A DNA stretch of 64,000 bases from an archaeon (lineage in GTDB: Archaea > Nanobdellota > Nanobdellia > Pacearchaeales > GW2011-AR1): contig JABHTJ010000002.1 of assembly GCA_018697295.1 (NCBI GenBank), positions 92,027 through 156,026 on the forward strand, written 5' to 3'. Below the pieces are notes generated by a model that was not told the origin of the DNA, did no database searches, and worked only from the letters and a program-made list of their open reading frames with translations. Of this stretch, positions 47,668-57,566 are shown one piece after another. Position numbers and translations under genes: made by a program. Positions within the stretch are counted from its first letter, which is position 1, and every line of letters starts with the position of its first letter.

Positions 47668-48036
47668 ATGCCACACCAATGCGTACACTGCTCGAAGATA
47701 ATTGAAGTCGGAAGTAAAGAGATTCTTGAAGGTTGTGGGAAATGTTCGGGGAAGTTCTTTTTTTATATTCGTGATGAGCAAGTCGAGAAACTTCGTGAGG
47801 CGCGTGAAGTTCCAATTCCCGAATTTGATACGCTTGATAAAGTTCGAGTTGAAGAAGATGTTCGAAGTATTTTGAAAATTGAAGATGATGAGAAGCCCGT
47901 GATTTTGGATTTGGAAAGTGTTCGAGTGCTTAATCCTGGTCAGTTTGAAATTGATATTGTTTCTTTAATGAATCGACGACCGATCGTGTTTAAGGTTTCT
48001 GAGGGAAAATATATTATTGATATTGAAGGTTTGTAG
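47668..48036 (+). CDS. Zn-ribbon DUF2072-type protein
   Basis: QCVHCSKIIEVGSKEILEGCGKCSGKFFFYIRDEQ...LNPGQFEIDIVSLMNRRPIVFKVSEGKYIIDI. Confidence 0.75.
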   Translation: MPHQCVHCSKIIEVGSKEILEGCGKCSGKFFFYIRDEQVEKLREAREVPIPEFDTLDKVRVEEDVRSILKIEDDEKPVILDLESVRVLNPGQFEIDIVSLMNRRPIVFKVSEGKYIIDIEGL

Positions 48037-48092
48037 TTTTTACAGTTTTTTAATTGCTGAAAATTTATAAAGCTAGGTTGATTACATATTTT

Positions 48093-51000
48093 ATGAAATT
48101 TGAGAGGAATAGGAGATATTTAGTTATTTTAGTTTTCTTACTACTTTTAGGATTTTATTTTCTTGTTCAAAAACAAGCACCTGTTATGCAAGCGCCTCTC
48201 GGAGACTGCGATCCTAACACATACTATATAGATTATGAACTCGGAGATGATTCAAACGATGGACTTTGTCAGGCATCGGCTTGGAAACATTCTCCTGGAG
48301 ATCCAAATGCTTTACTGAATCCTTTGGGAACACAATTACAACCTGGAGATACGGTTGCATTTAAGGGTGGGGTGAAATATTACGGTGACCTAACATTGGC
48401 TGCGAGTGGAACTTCTGCAGGCAGAATAACTTATCTTGGAAATGAGTGGGGAACTGGAAAGGCAATCATTGACGGATCAAATTTAATAACAACTTCTTGG
48501 ACTAATTGTTTATCGGCAGCCGATTGTGGAGATAATCCGAACTGGCAAAATATTTATTACACTACTGCTCCGGCCGGGATGACTCTGTTTAAGCCAATTT
48601 ACGAAGGTGATTCATTTGCTTCAATTGCACAAGATCCAAATCCTGTAGACCCTCACTATTATGATTCTATTGCTGGATTTCATAACATTCCTTATGGGGG
48701 AAATATTATTTTAACTCTGAGTTCAATTACAGATCCAACAAGATTTACACAAACTGATCCAAGTTATTATAATGGTTCATCAATTGCATTTTGGTATAAT
48801 CCTAATATGGTAACTTACCAAAATGTTATTTCATTTGATCCAGCAACAGATACAATTTATTTTGATCCATATACGGGTGGTGGAAATCTTTATCCTGATC
48901 GAGACGGAAAATATTCTATTCTAAATCATTTGGGCAGTCTTGATTCTGTAGGCGAATCTTCATTTAATCAGGTTGAAGGAAGAGTATACTTATGGCCAAA
49001 AGATGTTAACAACTTAAATGATATTTCGGTTGCTAATAGTAAACAATTAATTGATACTTATGGTCATGATTATATCACTATTGAAGGATTTAAGATACAA
49101 AAAGCTTATGGAGACTTAGAAGAATATCATTTAGGTTCTGGAATCTACAATGATTTATTCATAAGTGATAGTTAGGATTATTCAATTGTTAGGGATAATG
49201 AGGTTACACTTCTTCGTTCAATGACTCGATATCCTTCGATTCAAGTAGTTGGAGACCATGGAATCTATGAGAATAATATTGTTCATACGAGCCAGGGTGG
49301 CAGGGGTATAATGCATTCTTCATTTAATTCAACCGTTAGAAATAATATTGTTAGGAAAGTTGGCGGGACAGGGATTACATTATTTAGGGCTCACAATTCG
49401 GCAATTATTGGAAACAACGTTTCAGAAATATTGGGGAGTCATGCAAATGCACTTACGGTATACATAGATTCACAAAATATTTTAGTTGCAGGAAATCGAG
49501 TTTTTGATTCTCCATTAACCCTTACATTACAACAATCTGGGAATATAACTATTATGAATAATGTTTTTGATGGTTATCAAAGAGGAATTTACAATACTGT
49601 TGAATGGGGAGGGACAACATATTGTTTAGAGGTTGGAGGTTGTACCTACCAAGGCAATTCATACTCCTATGGAGATATTTTGGTTAATTATAATCTTACG
49701 GGAAATTTATATATTTTTAATAATATTATGACTGGAACTGAAGTTGCAGGAGGTCTTAGTGCAGATTCAGACAATACAACTGTTATTATGAATAATATAA
49801 TTGATGGTGGTGGATCTGGTAATGGTCCTCCTGGATCAACTTTGGAAAAAGGATATAATATCTATACTGGAATTGCTTGGTGGCAAGAAAATTTTGACTT
49901 AACTGAAATTGTAGATGATTTTTCTATATCAAGTCCTGTTGGAGTAAATATGCAAGGAGTTTTTAGAAATCATCCTGCTTATGGACCCAGAGTACATTCT
50001 GTTTCGCCAACAGGAGAGGCGTATTTTTTAATAAATGGAGGAGATTATACTAAGGTTAATGTCGGAGATAATATTGAATTTAATAAGGATGGAATTTTAA
50101 GAACCGTTACTGGAGTAACTGAAGGCTCAGATCCCCTAAATCCTACCTGGTTGAAATTTTCACAAGTTACATTTACTCCATTAATTTCCTTAGAGGAAGG
50201 CGATAGTGCGAGAGTCTGAGCAGCTTCTTCAGATTTTGTAAAAGATTATCGTCATACTATCGACGGATTAGGAATTGATAATGGGACCGACGTTACAAGT
50301 TATTTAACGGATGTAATAGCAATGTTTCCTCAATATGATTTTACAACGGATATTAATGGAAATCCTCGGGACGGAGTTTGGGATATTGGACCTTATGAAT
50401 ATAGTGTGGATGTTCCAGTTATCGAATCCCAAACTTATTATTTAGATGTAATAAATGGTCTTGATACTAATGAGGGGACATCTGATTTTCCTTGGAGGAC
50501 TGTAGATTATGCTCAATCTCAAGTACAATCTGGAGATACATTTATTTTAAGATCTGGAGATTATGGAGATTTTAATTGGATATTGCCAGGAGATTTTTCA
50601 GAGACAGTTACTTGGAAATCTGAAGATTTAAATAATCCTGCAAGATTTGATCAAATGATTCTTAGTTGTTCACTTTCTTCTTGTATAGCCAATCAAGTTT
50701 TTGATACAATTAATTTTCATGCACCTTCAGGAGTTGTAGGAAATGCAGTTATTAGGTTAATCGATTTAAGAAATGTTGAAATTAAAAATTCTCAGATACA
50801 TAGCGAAGACCTTTATTTGAGAGGAAATGGTGTTCGGATTGATAGTAGTTATAATGTTACACTTCTTAATAATGAAATCTCTCACGTAGTTCATGCATTA
50901 AGATATAATGGCGATTATCATAAATTTATCAATAATGAAATTCATTATATTCCTGGTTCGGCTATTTCGATGATGTGTGGGGGTTTAAATGGTCGGCAAG

Positions 51001-53144
51001 AGAGTGCCGTCGATATTTTAATTGAAAATAATAGCATTTATCATATGGTTGGAGATTTTCCATTTAAAGAAGATGGTGTTACTCCAGAGCCAGGTTATGA
51101 AAATTATGATGAGCCTGCAGAACTTCATTCTAGCGGTATTGCTATTCGTGGTTCAAATGTTACAATTAAAGGTAATTGGTTCTGGGATATTGAGACTGTA
51201 AATATGCAGTCTTATGTTGCAGATTGTGGTGTTAGTCCGAATTATAATATTGAGAATATTTATGTTGGATACAATGTCATGTATAATGCTGGTTTGGGAC
51301 CATTCTTTCAGACTACGGGTGGTTTTGTTGGTCCGGTAACTTTTGAACATAATACTATTGTTGGTCCTTGGCTTGCATTAGGCACCGATTCTTCCTATGG
51401 TGGTTATGGTTCTGTTGTCAGGAATAATCTTGTTGTTGGAGGATTCACTGGAATGATGAATTTTCCTTATGAATCTTATAATCCTTATCCTACTTATCCG
51501 GGGTCTGTTTGTGGGAATGGAATTCTAGAAAATAATGAGGGTGATGTAATAAGTCATCCCCCAATTGGAGAAACATGTGATGATGGAAATACTCTCGATG
51601 GAGATGGGTGTTCGAGTGAATGTCATACTGCTGAATGGATTAAAGATCATAATTTAGTTAATGAACGTATGTGGTCAATGGATGCATTTGGGACACCAGG
51701 ATATACTGTTGGGATAGACCCATCAAATAAAATTGTTTTAGATGAAATTGGAGCAAACAACCCAGAATATTCAGCTACTTTCTGGGAAAACGATGTTTTT
51801 ATTAATCCAAATTTTTCTCAAGAAAATATTTTTCGTTGTAAACCTCTAGGAACTGGTGATTGTGATTGGACACCAAAATTAGATAGCCTAGTTTGTAATC
51901 TGGGTATTTCTTCAGACGGAATTACCCCAACTTACGTTGGAGCAATTCCATGTGATGGTCCATCAAGTTCTACTTGCGGAAACTCAATCATAGAATCTGG
52001 AGAAACATGTGATGACGGGAATACTGCTTCTGGAGATGGGTGCGATTCTAGTTGCCAGGTTGAAGCTCCGGCACCTGCAGTATGTGGAAATGGCGTCGTG
52101 GAATCTGGAGAAACATGTGATGACGGAAACTTAGTTGATTTGGATGGTTGTAGTTCCTGCTTTATTGATGAAGGATATTCTTGTGAGGGTGAGCCAAGTA
52201 TTTGTTCTACGACTATGGCTCCTGCCGTTTTTGGACTGAGACCTTTTAGTGGAACAGATTTTGATTTGAATGTAAATGTCGAAATAATTGCGAATGTAAC
52301 TGATGACGACGGTGTTGAAACAGTGAATGTTAGTTTATCTTATCCTAATGGGACTAAAATTTTATTGGAACTTTCATTGTCAAATCCGAATCAGTATAGC
52401 ATTGTCTTTAACTCTTCAGAACTTACTGGAATGTATGATCTTACTTTTATTGGACAAGATTTGATTGGAAATATTAATGGTACAGAAAAAACTTCTTTTA
52501 ATGTTGTTGATGATTTTGGTAGTCAAGCATTTGTTTGTGGAGACTTAACTTGCAATGGTGAGGAATCTTGTTCAACTTGCGAGGCTGACTGTGGAGCTTG
52601 TCCTACCTCAGATACTGGCGGTGATGGGGGAAGCGGAGGTTCAGGGGGAAGCGGAGGTTCAGGAGGATCAGGAAGCGATACGGGAGATACAATAACTTCT
52701 ATTCAAATGACTGTGGAAGAATTCAACTCTGGAAAAACATTTGTTCTTGAAGAAAATGACGAGATTTTATTTTCTTTCAATTCTGAAAATTATAAATTAA
52801 CTATTAATAAAATTGATCCTACTTTTGTTTCGTTTGTCCTCGGAGAAGATAACGTTCAAGTAATTTTGAATGTTGGAGGAGGTCAGGATTTAGATTTGGA
52901 TGATGATGGGACTTTTGATTTATCGATGAAAGTTAATTTGGTTTCTAACGATGCTGTTGATTTTACTATTGGGAAATTTGTTGCTGAAGATGTTGTCGAG
53001 CTTGGTGATGATGGGGAAGTTGTTGGTGGAACTGAAGATTCTAATGGTTGGATTGTTTATGTTGCAATTATCGTTTTAATTTTGATCTTAGTTTTTGCAG
53101 GATTTTATCTTTATAGAAAAAGGAAAGATGTCTTAATTTCCTAA
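48093..53144 (+). pseudogene. Single 1684-codon beta-helix surface-protein gene interrupted by in-frame TAG (49173-49175) and TGA (50217-50219)
   Basis: ORFs 48093-49175, 49221-50219 and 50322-53144 share one frame; inter-ORF codons read DYSIVRDNEVTLLRS and AASSDFVKDYRHTIDGLGIDNGT...; parallel beta-helix repeats, three CGNG...GETCDDGN modules, Gly/Ser linker, C-terminal TM. Confidence 0.8.
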
Positions 53145-53202
53145 AAATAAAATTTAAATTGGTAAACCAAACCTTTTTAATTTTAGGATTTCATAATGGT
53201 TT

Positions 53203-54438
53203 ATGGGAACTCGACAGATTTTAGATGATGTACTTAGGGAGATTACTTTATCACGAGATGAATTTTTTAGATTTGAGAAAATTGCAAAAGATTTTATTAA
53301 ATTGCTTGACGGTATTGGTATTGGTTCATTTATCGGTGGAAGTTTTGCGAAGGAAACGGTCGTTAAAACTGAAGGTAAACAGGATATTGATATTTTTGTA
53401 GTATTTGATTCTGCAAAAGAATTGGATAAATTTGAGTCTATTTTAAATGGTTTAGACTTGTCTGGACCTTTAAAGAAAGTTCATGGTTCTCGAGATTATT
53501 TTAATGTTGATTGTGGAGATGTTATTTTAGAGGTTGTTCCCGTTATGAAAAATTTGAATCCAGAAGATGCAGAAAACGTGACTGATGTTTCTCTTAGCCA
53601 TGTTGGTTATATTCGAACAGAGATTAAGAAAAATCCTAGGCTCTCGAACGAAATAAAGCTTGCTAAGAGGTTTTGTGCGGCTAATCGAGTTTACGGGGCT
53701 GAATCTTATATCCGAGGTTTTAGCGGTTATTCTATTGAAGTTTTGGTTTGTCATTTTGGTGGTTTTGTGAAGTTTCTTAAGGGAATGAAAAAAGCACACG
53801 TGGTTGATCCTTCGAAATTTTTTAGAACGAAAAATGAAGTTATGAGAGAACTTAATTCTGCGAAACTTAATTCTCCGATTATTTTGGTTGACCCGACATT
53901 TAAGCATCGGAATGCGACTGCTGGACTCTCTAAAGAAACGTTTGATAAATTTTTAGAAGTTGCACAAGCTTTTTTGAAAGAACCTTCCAAAGAATTTTTT
54001 GAGAAGAAGGAGCTGGATATTGGTGCTTTCAAGATATTTTCTAAAGAAAAAGGATTTTTGTTCTTTGAAATGAAACTTGAAACGGAAAAGCAAGAAGGTG
54101 ATATTGCTGGAACGAAAATGAAGAAGTTTTTTGATTTTTTTGTAAGTGAGCTTTTGAGGAAAGGCCAGGAGATTGTGAAAAAAGAATTTGATTATTCTGG
54201 GAAAGGTTTGGCAGCGAATGGTTATTTGGTGGTTGATGAAAAAAATGGGGTTGAAGTTCGTGGTCCTTCGTTAAAGATGAAAGAAGCTACTGTGAAATTT
54301 AAGAAAGCGAAAAAAGGTCATGGAATTTTTGAGAAAGATGGATTTTTTTGGTTTGTTGATAAATTAAGTGTTAAAGGAATTTTTGAAAGTGTTAAGAAGT
54401 TTGAAAAAGAGATGGATGTTGTTGTGAAAATCGTTTAG
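53203..54438 (+). CDS. cca: Class I (archaeal) CCA-adding tRNA nucleotidyltransferase
   Basis: SFIGGSFAKETVVKTEGKQDIDIFVVFD; RIRGFSGYSIEVLVCHFGGF-like YIRGFSGYSIEVLVCHFGGFVKFL; FKHRNATAGLS. Confidence 0.9.
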   Translation: MGTRQILDDVLREITLSRDEFFRFEKIAKDFIKLLDGIGIGSFIGGSFAKETVVKTEGKQDIDIFVVFDSAKELDKFESILNGLDLSGPLKKVHGSRDYFNVDCGDVILEVVPVMKNLNPEDAENVTDVSLSHVGYIRTEIKKNPRLSNEIKLAKRFCAANRVYGAESYIRGFSGYSIEVLVCHFGGFVKFLKGMKKAHVVDPSKFFRTKNEVMRELNSAKLNSPIILVDPTFKHRNATAGLSKETFDKFLEVAQAFLKEPSKEFFEKKELDIGAFKIFSKEKGFLFFEMKLETEKQEGDIAGTKMKKFFDFFVSELLRKGQEIVKKEFDYSGKGLAANGYLVVDEKNGVEVRGPSLKMKEATVKFKKAKKGHGIFEKDGFFWFVDKLSVKGIFESVKKFEKEMDVVVKIV

Positions 54439-55223
54439 TTTTTCCACGCTAACTCGAACATGTACACTAAAGAATTAATGAAGAATGGAGAGTTGATCCA
54501 GACGCCGTAGTCGAAATCTTCGTGGACGTTTGTTGGTTTGATTGTGAAGATTAATTCTGTTTGGTCTGCGATTACGAATCGTGAGTTGATTGGTTTTGAT
54601 CGAATTTCTACTCCGAATTTTTTTGTTAGTTTTTTTGCTTCGACTTCATCGTCAGAAACCATAACTTTTACATCGATTTTTCGTTTCTTTAATTTTGTAA
54701 AAGCATCTTTGAACATTTTTTGTTTTGATAATAATTCGTATCCTGAAGAAATTATGTGGACTGATTTTTCTGCCGAATCCATTACGCTTTTTATTTGAAC
54801 GTATAAATTTGATCGTCCTTTAATTGAAGTTGATAACTCGTGGTTCTTGATTGGTTCGACTCCCGTTTTATGGAGTTCTTCTAATTCCTTATATTCTGTA
54901 GTGTCCTTTAGGTTAGATAAGGTTTTGATTTTTTCTTCAGCGCTCTGAGTTGTTACATTTTTCATCTTTTCGATTACCATTTTTGGTTTTACTGCGATGT
55001 ATTTTACCGGTTTTCCGAGTTTTTGGATAACGAATCCTCGCTTTTCTAAAGATTCTAATACGTCGTACGTTCTTGATCTTGGTACGCCAGATAATTCTGC
55101 GATTTCACCTGCTGAAGAAATTCCCTTTGAAAGCAAAGCTAACCATACCTTAGTTTCATAAATATTAAGGTCAAAATATCCTTTCAATTTCTTTACGAGT
55201 TCTTGTTTTACTATCATTTTCAC
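54435..55223 (-). CDS. TrmB-family transcriptional regulator (paralog of 4241-5047)
   Basis: FDLNIYETKVWLALLSKGISSAGEIAELSGVPRSRTYDVLESLEKRGFVIQKLGKPVKYIAVKP. Confidence 0.87.
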   Translation of the reverse strand: MKMIVKQELVKKLKGYFDLNIYETKVWLALLSKGISSAGEIAELSGVPRSRTYDVLESLEKRGFVIQKLGKPVKYIAVKPKMVIEKMKNVTTQSAEEKIKTLSNLKDTTEYKELEELHKTGVEPIKNHELSTSIKGRSNLYVQIKSVMDSAEKSVHIISSGYELLSKQKMFKDAFTKLKKRKIDVKVMVSDDEVEAKKLTKKFGVEIRSKPINSRFVIADQTELIFTIKPTNVHEDFDYGVWINSPFFINSLVYMFELAWKN

Positions 55224-55326
55224 TACTCAAACATAATTCTAGTTTATAAGGTTTGTGATTGTTGTCTTTTTGTCGTGGTTACACTTTTGAGATTAAATTT
55301 ATATAATTCTCTTTTGATTTTCTTTG

Positions 55327-55824
55327 ATGGATTATTCAAATAAACCCTTGCGAACACATTACAAAAGTGTTTTTTTGCTTGGATTTTTGTCGTGCGCGCT
55401 TTTATTTTTGACCGTTTTATATTTCGGAGAGGATGTTTCGTTTGTTACAGGGAATGTCTTGTTTGATGGACAAACTCCAAACGATCGAATTAATTCTTCT
55501 TTTTTAGAAGTAACTTCGGAATCTATTGTGATAAATATTTCAAATGCGACGATTTCTCGTTATGCTCCGACAGGAAGTATGAAGCCTCTGATTGGTGAGG
55601 GTGCTCAGGGAATTAGGATTGCTCCAGAATCTTCTAATGATGTTTATGTCGGGGATATTGTGACTTTTCGTTTTGATGAAATTTTGGTCGTTCATCGAGT
55701 TAAAGAAATTGGATTCGATGAATTTGGAACCTATTATATTACTCAGGGAGATTCTAGCTTTTGGGAGGATGAGAAAGTTAGGTTTGAGCAGATTGAATTT
55801 GTTACGGTTGGAATTTTGTGGTAA
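55327..55824 (+). CDS. Signal peptidase I (S26 family)
   Basis: PTGSMKPLIGEGAQGIR...VYVGDIVTFRFDEILVVHRVKEIG...YYITQGDSSFWEDE. Confidence 0.85.
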   Translation: MDYSNKPLRTHYKSVFLLGFLSCALLFLTVLYFGEDVSFVTGNVLFDGQTPNDRINSSFLEVTSESIVINISNATISRYAPTGSMKPLIGEGAQGIRIAPESSNDVYVGDIVTFRFDEILVVHRVKEIGFDEFGTYYITQGDSSFWEDEKVRFEQIEFVTVGILW

Positions 55825-55825
55825 G

Positions 55826-56779
55826 TTATAAGAGAATTTTCCAGAACGCCAATCCTAATAAGATTCCTGCAGTTATGTATGGCATTGCCGGATACGCTTT
55901 TCCTTTTTTGGTTACTGCGAATAAATATGAAAGTCCGATGAGTGCTCCGAAGATAATGCTGAGTGCTGCCATCATTCCAAATGAGCGGTAAAATACTCCT
56001 GCAGTGATTATTGGGAAGATGACATCTCCTCCTCCAAGAATTGCGATATTAACTTTGAATTTTTTATTTTTTATTTTCATAGGCATTTTTTTATTTTCAT
56101 ATTTTAACTTTATTTTTTTCATTTGTGCTTTTACTTTTGCCGAAGCTGATGGAATTAAAAATCCTCCGAATATTTTTAGCTCTTCCATTTGGAATTTTGC
56201 CATTTTTTGCATGATGCCAGATTTCCATACTGCCCACATATCGTAAATTGAAATGAGGAAGAGGAGTATTATTATTGAGATTGGGGTTAGAATTGGGACA
56301 AAGACTGCGGCTATTCCTGGATAGATTAGGAGTTCAGTTAGGTTATGGATGATTACGTTTGGTTTGAAAATTTTGTAGAAAGAAAGTGGAATTGCGACGA
56401 CGAGTGCCATCATTGAAGGATTATTTAATGAATTTCTAAATATTGAATAGAATGAAATGCTGAGAGCTAATGAAATCACTAGGAAGAACCATGCTCGAAT
56501 TACATATTTCCATTTATACTTTATTAGGATGAAAATTATTGCGAATGCGAAGAAGAATGCGAAGATTATCGAGACGAAATTTTGTGTTGGGTCCTCGTTT
56601 GAATTATCTAATCCGAACGGTAGTGGATGCTCAACTTCTATTAACTCAATTTCTCCGGTTTGTGCGTTTGTGAATGATTCAAATGTTGTTGCATAAGAAT
56701 TTACGACGAAAAGTCCGATGAATTGAGTTAGCAAAAACATTCCTAGAAGTAATGCAGTGATATGTAATTTATGTTTCAT
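55826..56779 (-). CDS. Presenilin/SPP-like intramembrane aspartyl protease
   Basis: ISIYDMWAVWKSG (YD), ILGGGDVIFPII (GxGD), AYPAMPYITAG (PAL-like). Confidence 0.82.
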   Translation of the reverse strand: MKHKLHITALLLGMFLLTQFIGLFVVNSYATTFESFTNAQTGEIELIEVEHPLPFGLDNSNEDPTQNFVSIIFAFFFAFAIIFILIKYKWKYVIRAWFFLVISLALSISFYSIFRNSLNNPSMMALVVAIPLSFYKIFKPNVIIHNLTELLIYPGIAAVFVPILTPISIIILLFLISIYDMWAVWKSGIMQKMAKFQMEELKIFGGFLIPSASAKVKAQMKKIKLKYENKKMPMKIKNKKFKVNIAILGGGDVIFPIITAGVFYRSFGMMAALSIIFGALIGLSYLFAVTKKGKAYPAMPYITAGILLGLAFWKILL

Positions 56780-56844
56780 GGAAGTCCTCTTTAGAGATTT
56801 AATGTTTGAAGAGTATATAAAATGTTTTGAAGAATCGTGTTGCG

Positions 56845-57504
56845 TTAGATTTTTTTTGACTTCGGAATTTTTTTGACTTCGGATTCTTCTTTATGTTTTT
56901 TCGCCATTAGAACTAGTGTGACTAGCTGTAACCAAATTACTATAATTGCCATGAATACTGCCATGTATCCGAACCAATCTGGGCTTGGTCCTCCTCCATA
57001 TGTAGAAAAGAATTGGAAATATATGAAATGTCCAGAGACTAGGTAAAATATCGCATGTGTTAAACTATGGAGCCACTTCCATAAATCTAATCCGAGGATT
57101 GCAATTACTTTGCTAAATGATGCTGCGGCAAGAAGTAAGGTCCAGAATAATGCGACTAAACCCATAAGATTTGCAAGACTATATCCGCTTCCCCCAAGAT
57201 GGATTAAACTCGAAAAAGACCTCTCGGTTAAAAGAATTATGAAATGTGTTAGTGCGATTAATGTAAACCAAATTCCGAGTTCACCTCTCCAGCTCCATGG
57301 GGCGAATGATGGAGAGAAAGGAGCTGTTGATTTTTTCAACCTCATTACAGGGCCTATTAATAAAATTAAAAATAAAAGAATAAAGGAAACTCTTGCGAAA
57401 GCAACTGTTAAGGAATTTCCGAGTAAAAATTTTAAAATAGCAACTAAACCTAAAGAAAAAATCCCGACAATGAAATGTTGCCTAATAGTGTTGTGAGCAT
57501 CCAT
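56845..57504 (-). CDS. Ferric-reductase-like/cytochrome b-type transmembrane protein
   Basis: IWFTLIALTHFIILL...WKWLHSLTHAIFYLVSGHFIYFQF: paired His in TM helices. Confidence 0.7.
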   Translation of the reverse strand: MDAHNTIRQHFIVGIFSLGLVAILKFLLGNSLTVAFARVSFILLFLILLIGPVMRLKKSTAPFSPSFAPWSWRGELGIWFTLIALTHFIILLTERSFSSLIHLGGSGYSLANLMGLVALFWTLLLAAASFSKVIAILGLDLWKWLHSLTHAIFYLVSGHFIYFQFFSTYGGGPSPDWFGYMAVFMAIIVIWLQLVTLVLMAKKHKEESEVKKIPKSKKI

Positions 57505-57514
57505 ATGTTTTATT

Positions 57515-57531
57515 GTATACTTTAGAGTATA
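57515..57531. promoter_or_regulatory. Operator-like inverted repeat upstream of 56845-57504
   Basis: GTATAC-TTTAGAG-TATA (TATACT-TTAG-AGTATA), shares TTTAGAGTATA with 36114-36154. Confidence 0.4.
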
Positions 57532-57566
57532 TATAATTTATTGTTTGACTTAGAATTTTGGAAATT

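Noticed and set aside
47275-47781. Minus-strand 168-aa ORF
   Set aside because: Antisense to DUF2073 and Zn-ribbon genes that show clear family motifs
52620-52685. Short GGAAGCGGAGGTTCAGG tandem repeat
   Set aside because: In-frame Gly/Ser linker of the surface protein, a common low-complexity coding feature
48093-53144. Pyrrolysine or selenocysteine recoding at the in-frame TAG/TGA
   Set aside because: TAG and TGA are used as ordinary stops by neighbouring genes, both kinds occur in one gene, and no Pyl/Sec machinery is visible in this window; kept only as one of several options
53527-54032. Minus-strand ORFs of 126 and 93 aa
   Set aside because: Antisense to the CCA-adding enzyme; no recognisable motif
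4241-55223. Mobile-element origin of the two TrmB paralogs (4241-5047 and 54435-55223)
   Set aside because: No transposase, terminal repeats or shared flanks; ordinary paralogs of a family commonly expanded in archaea
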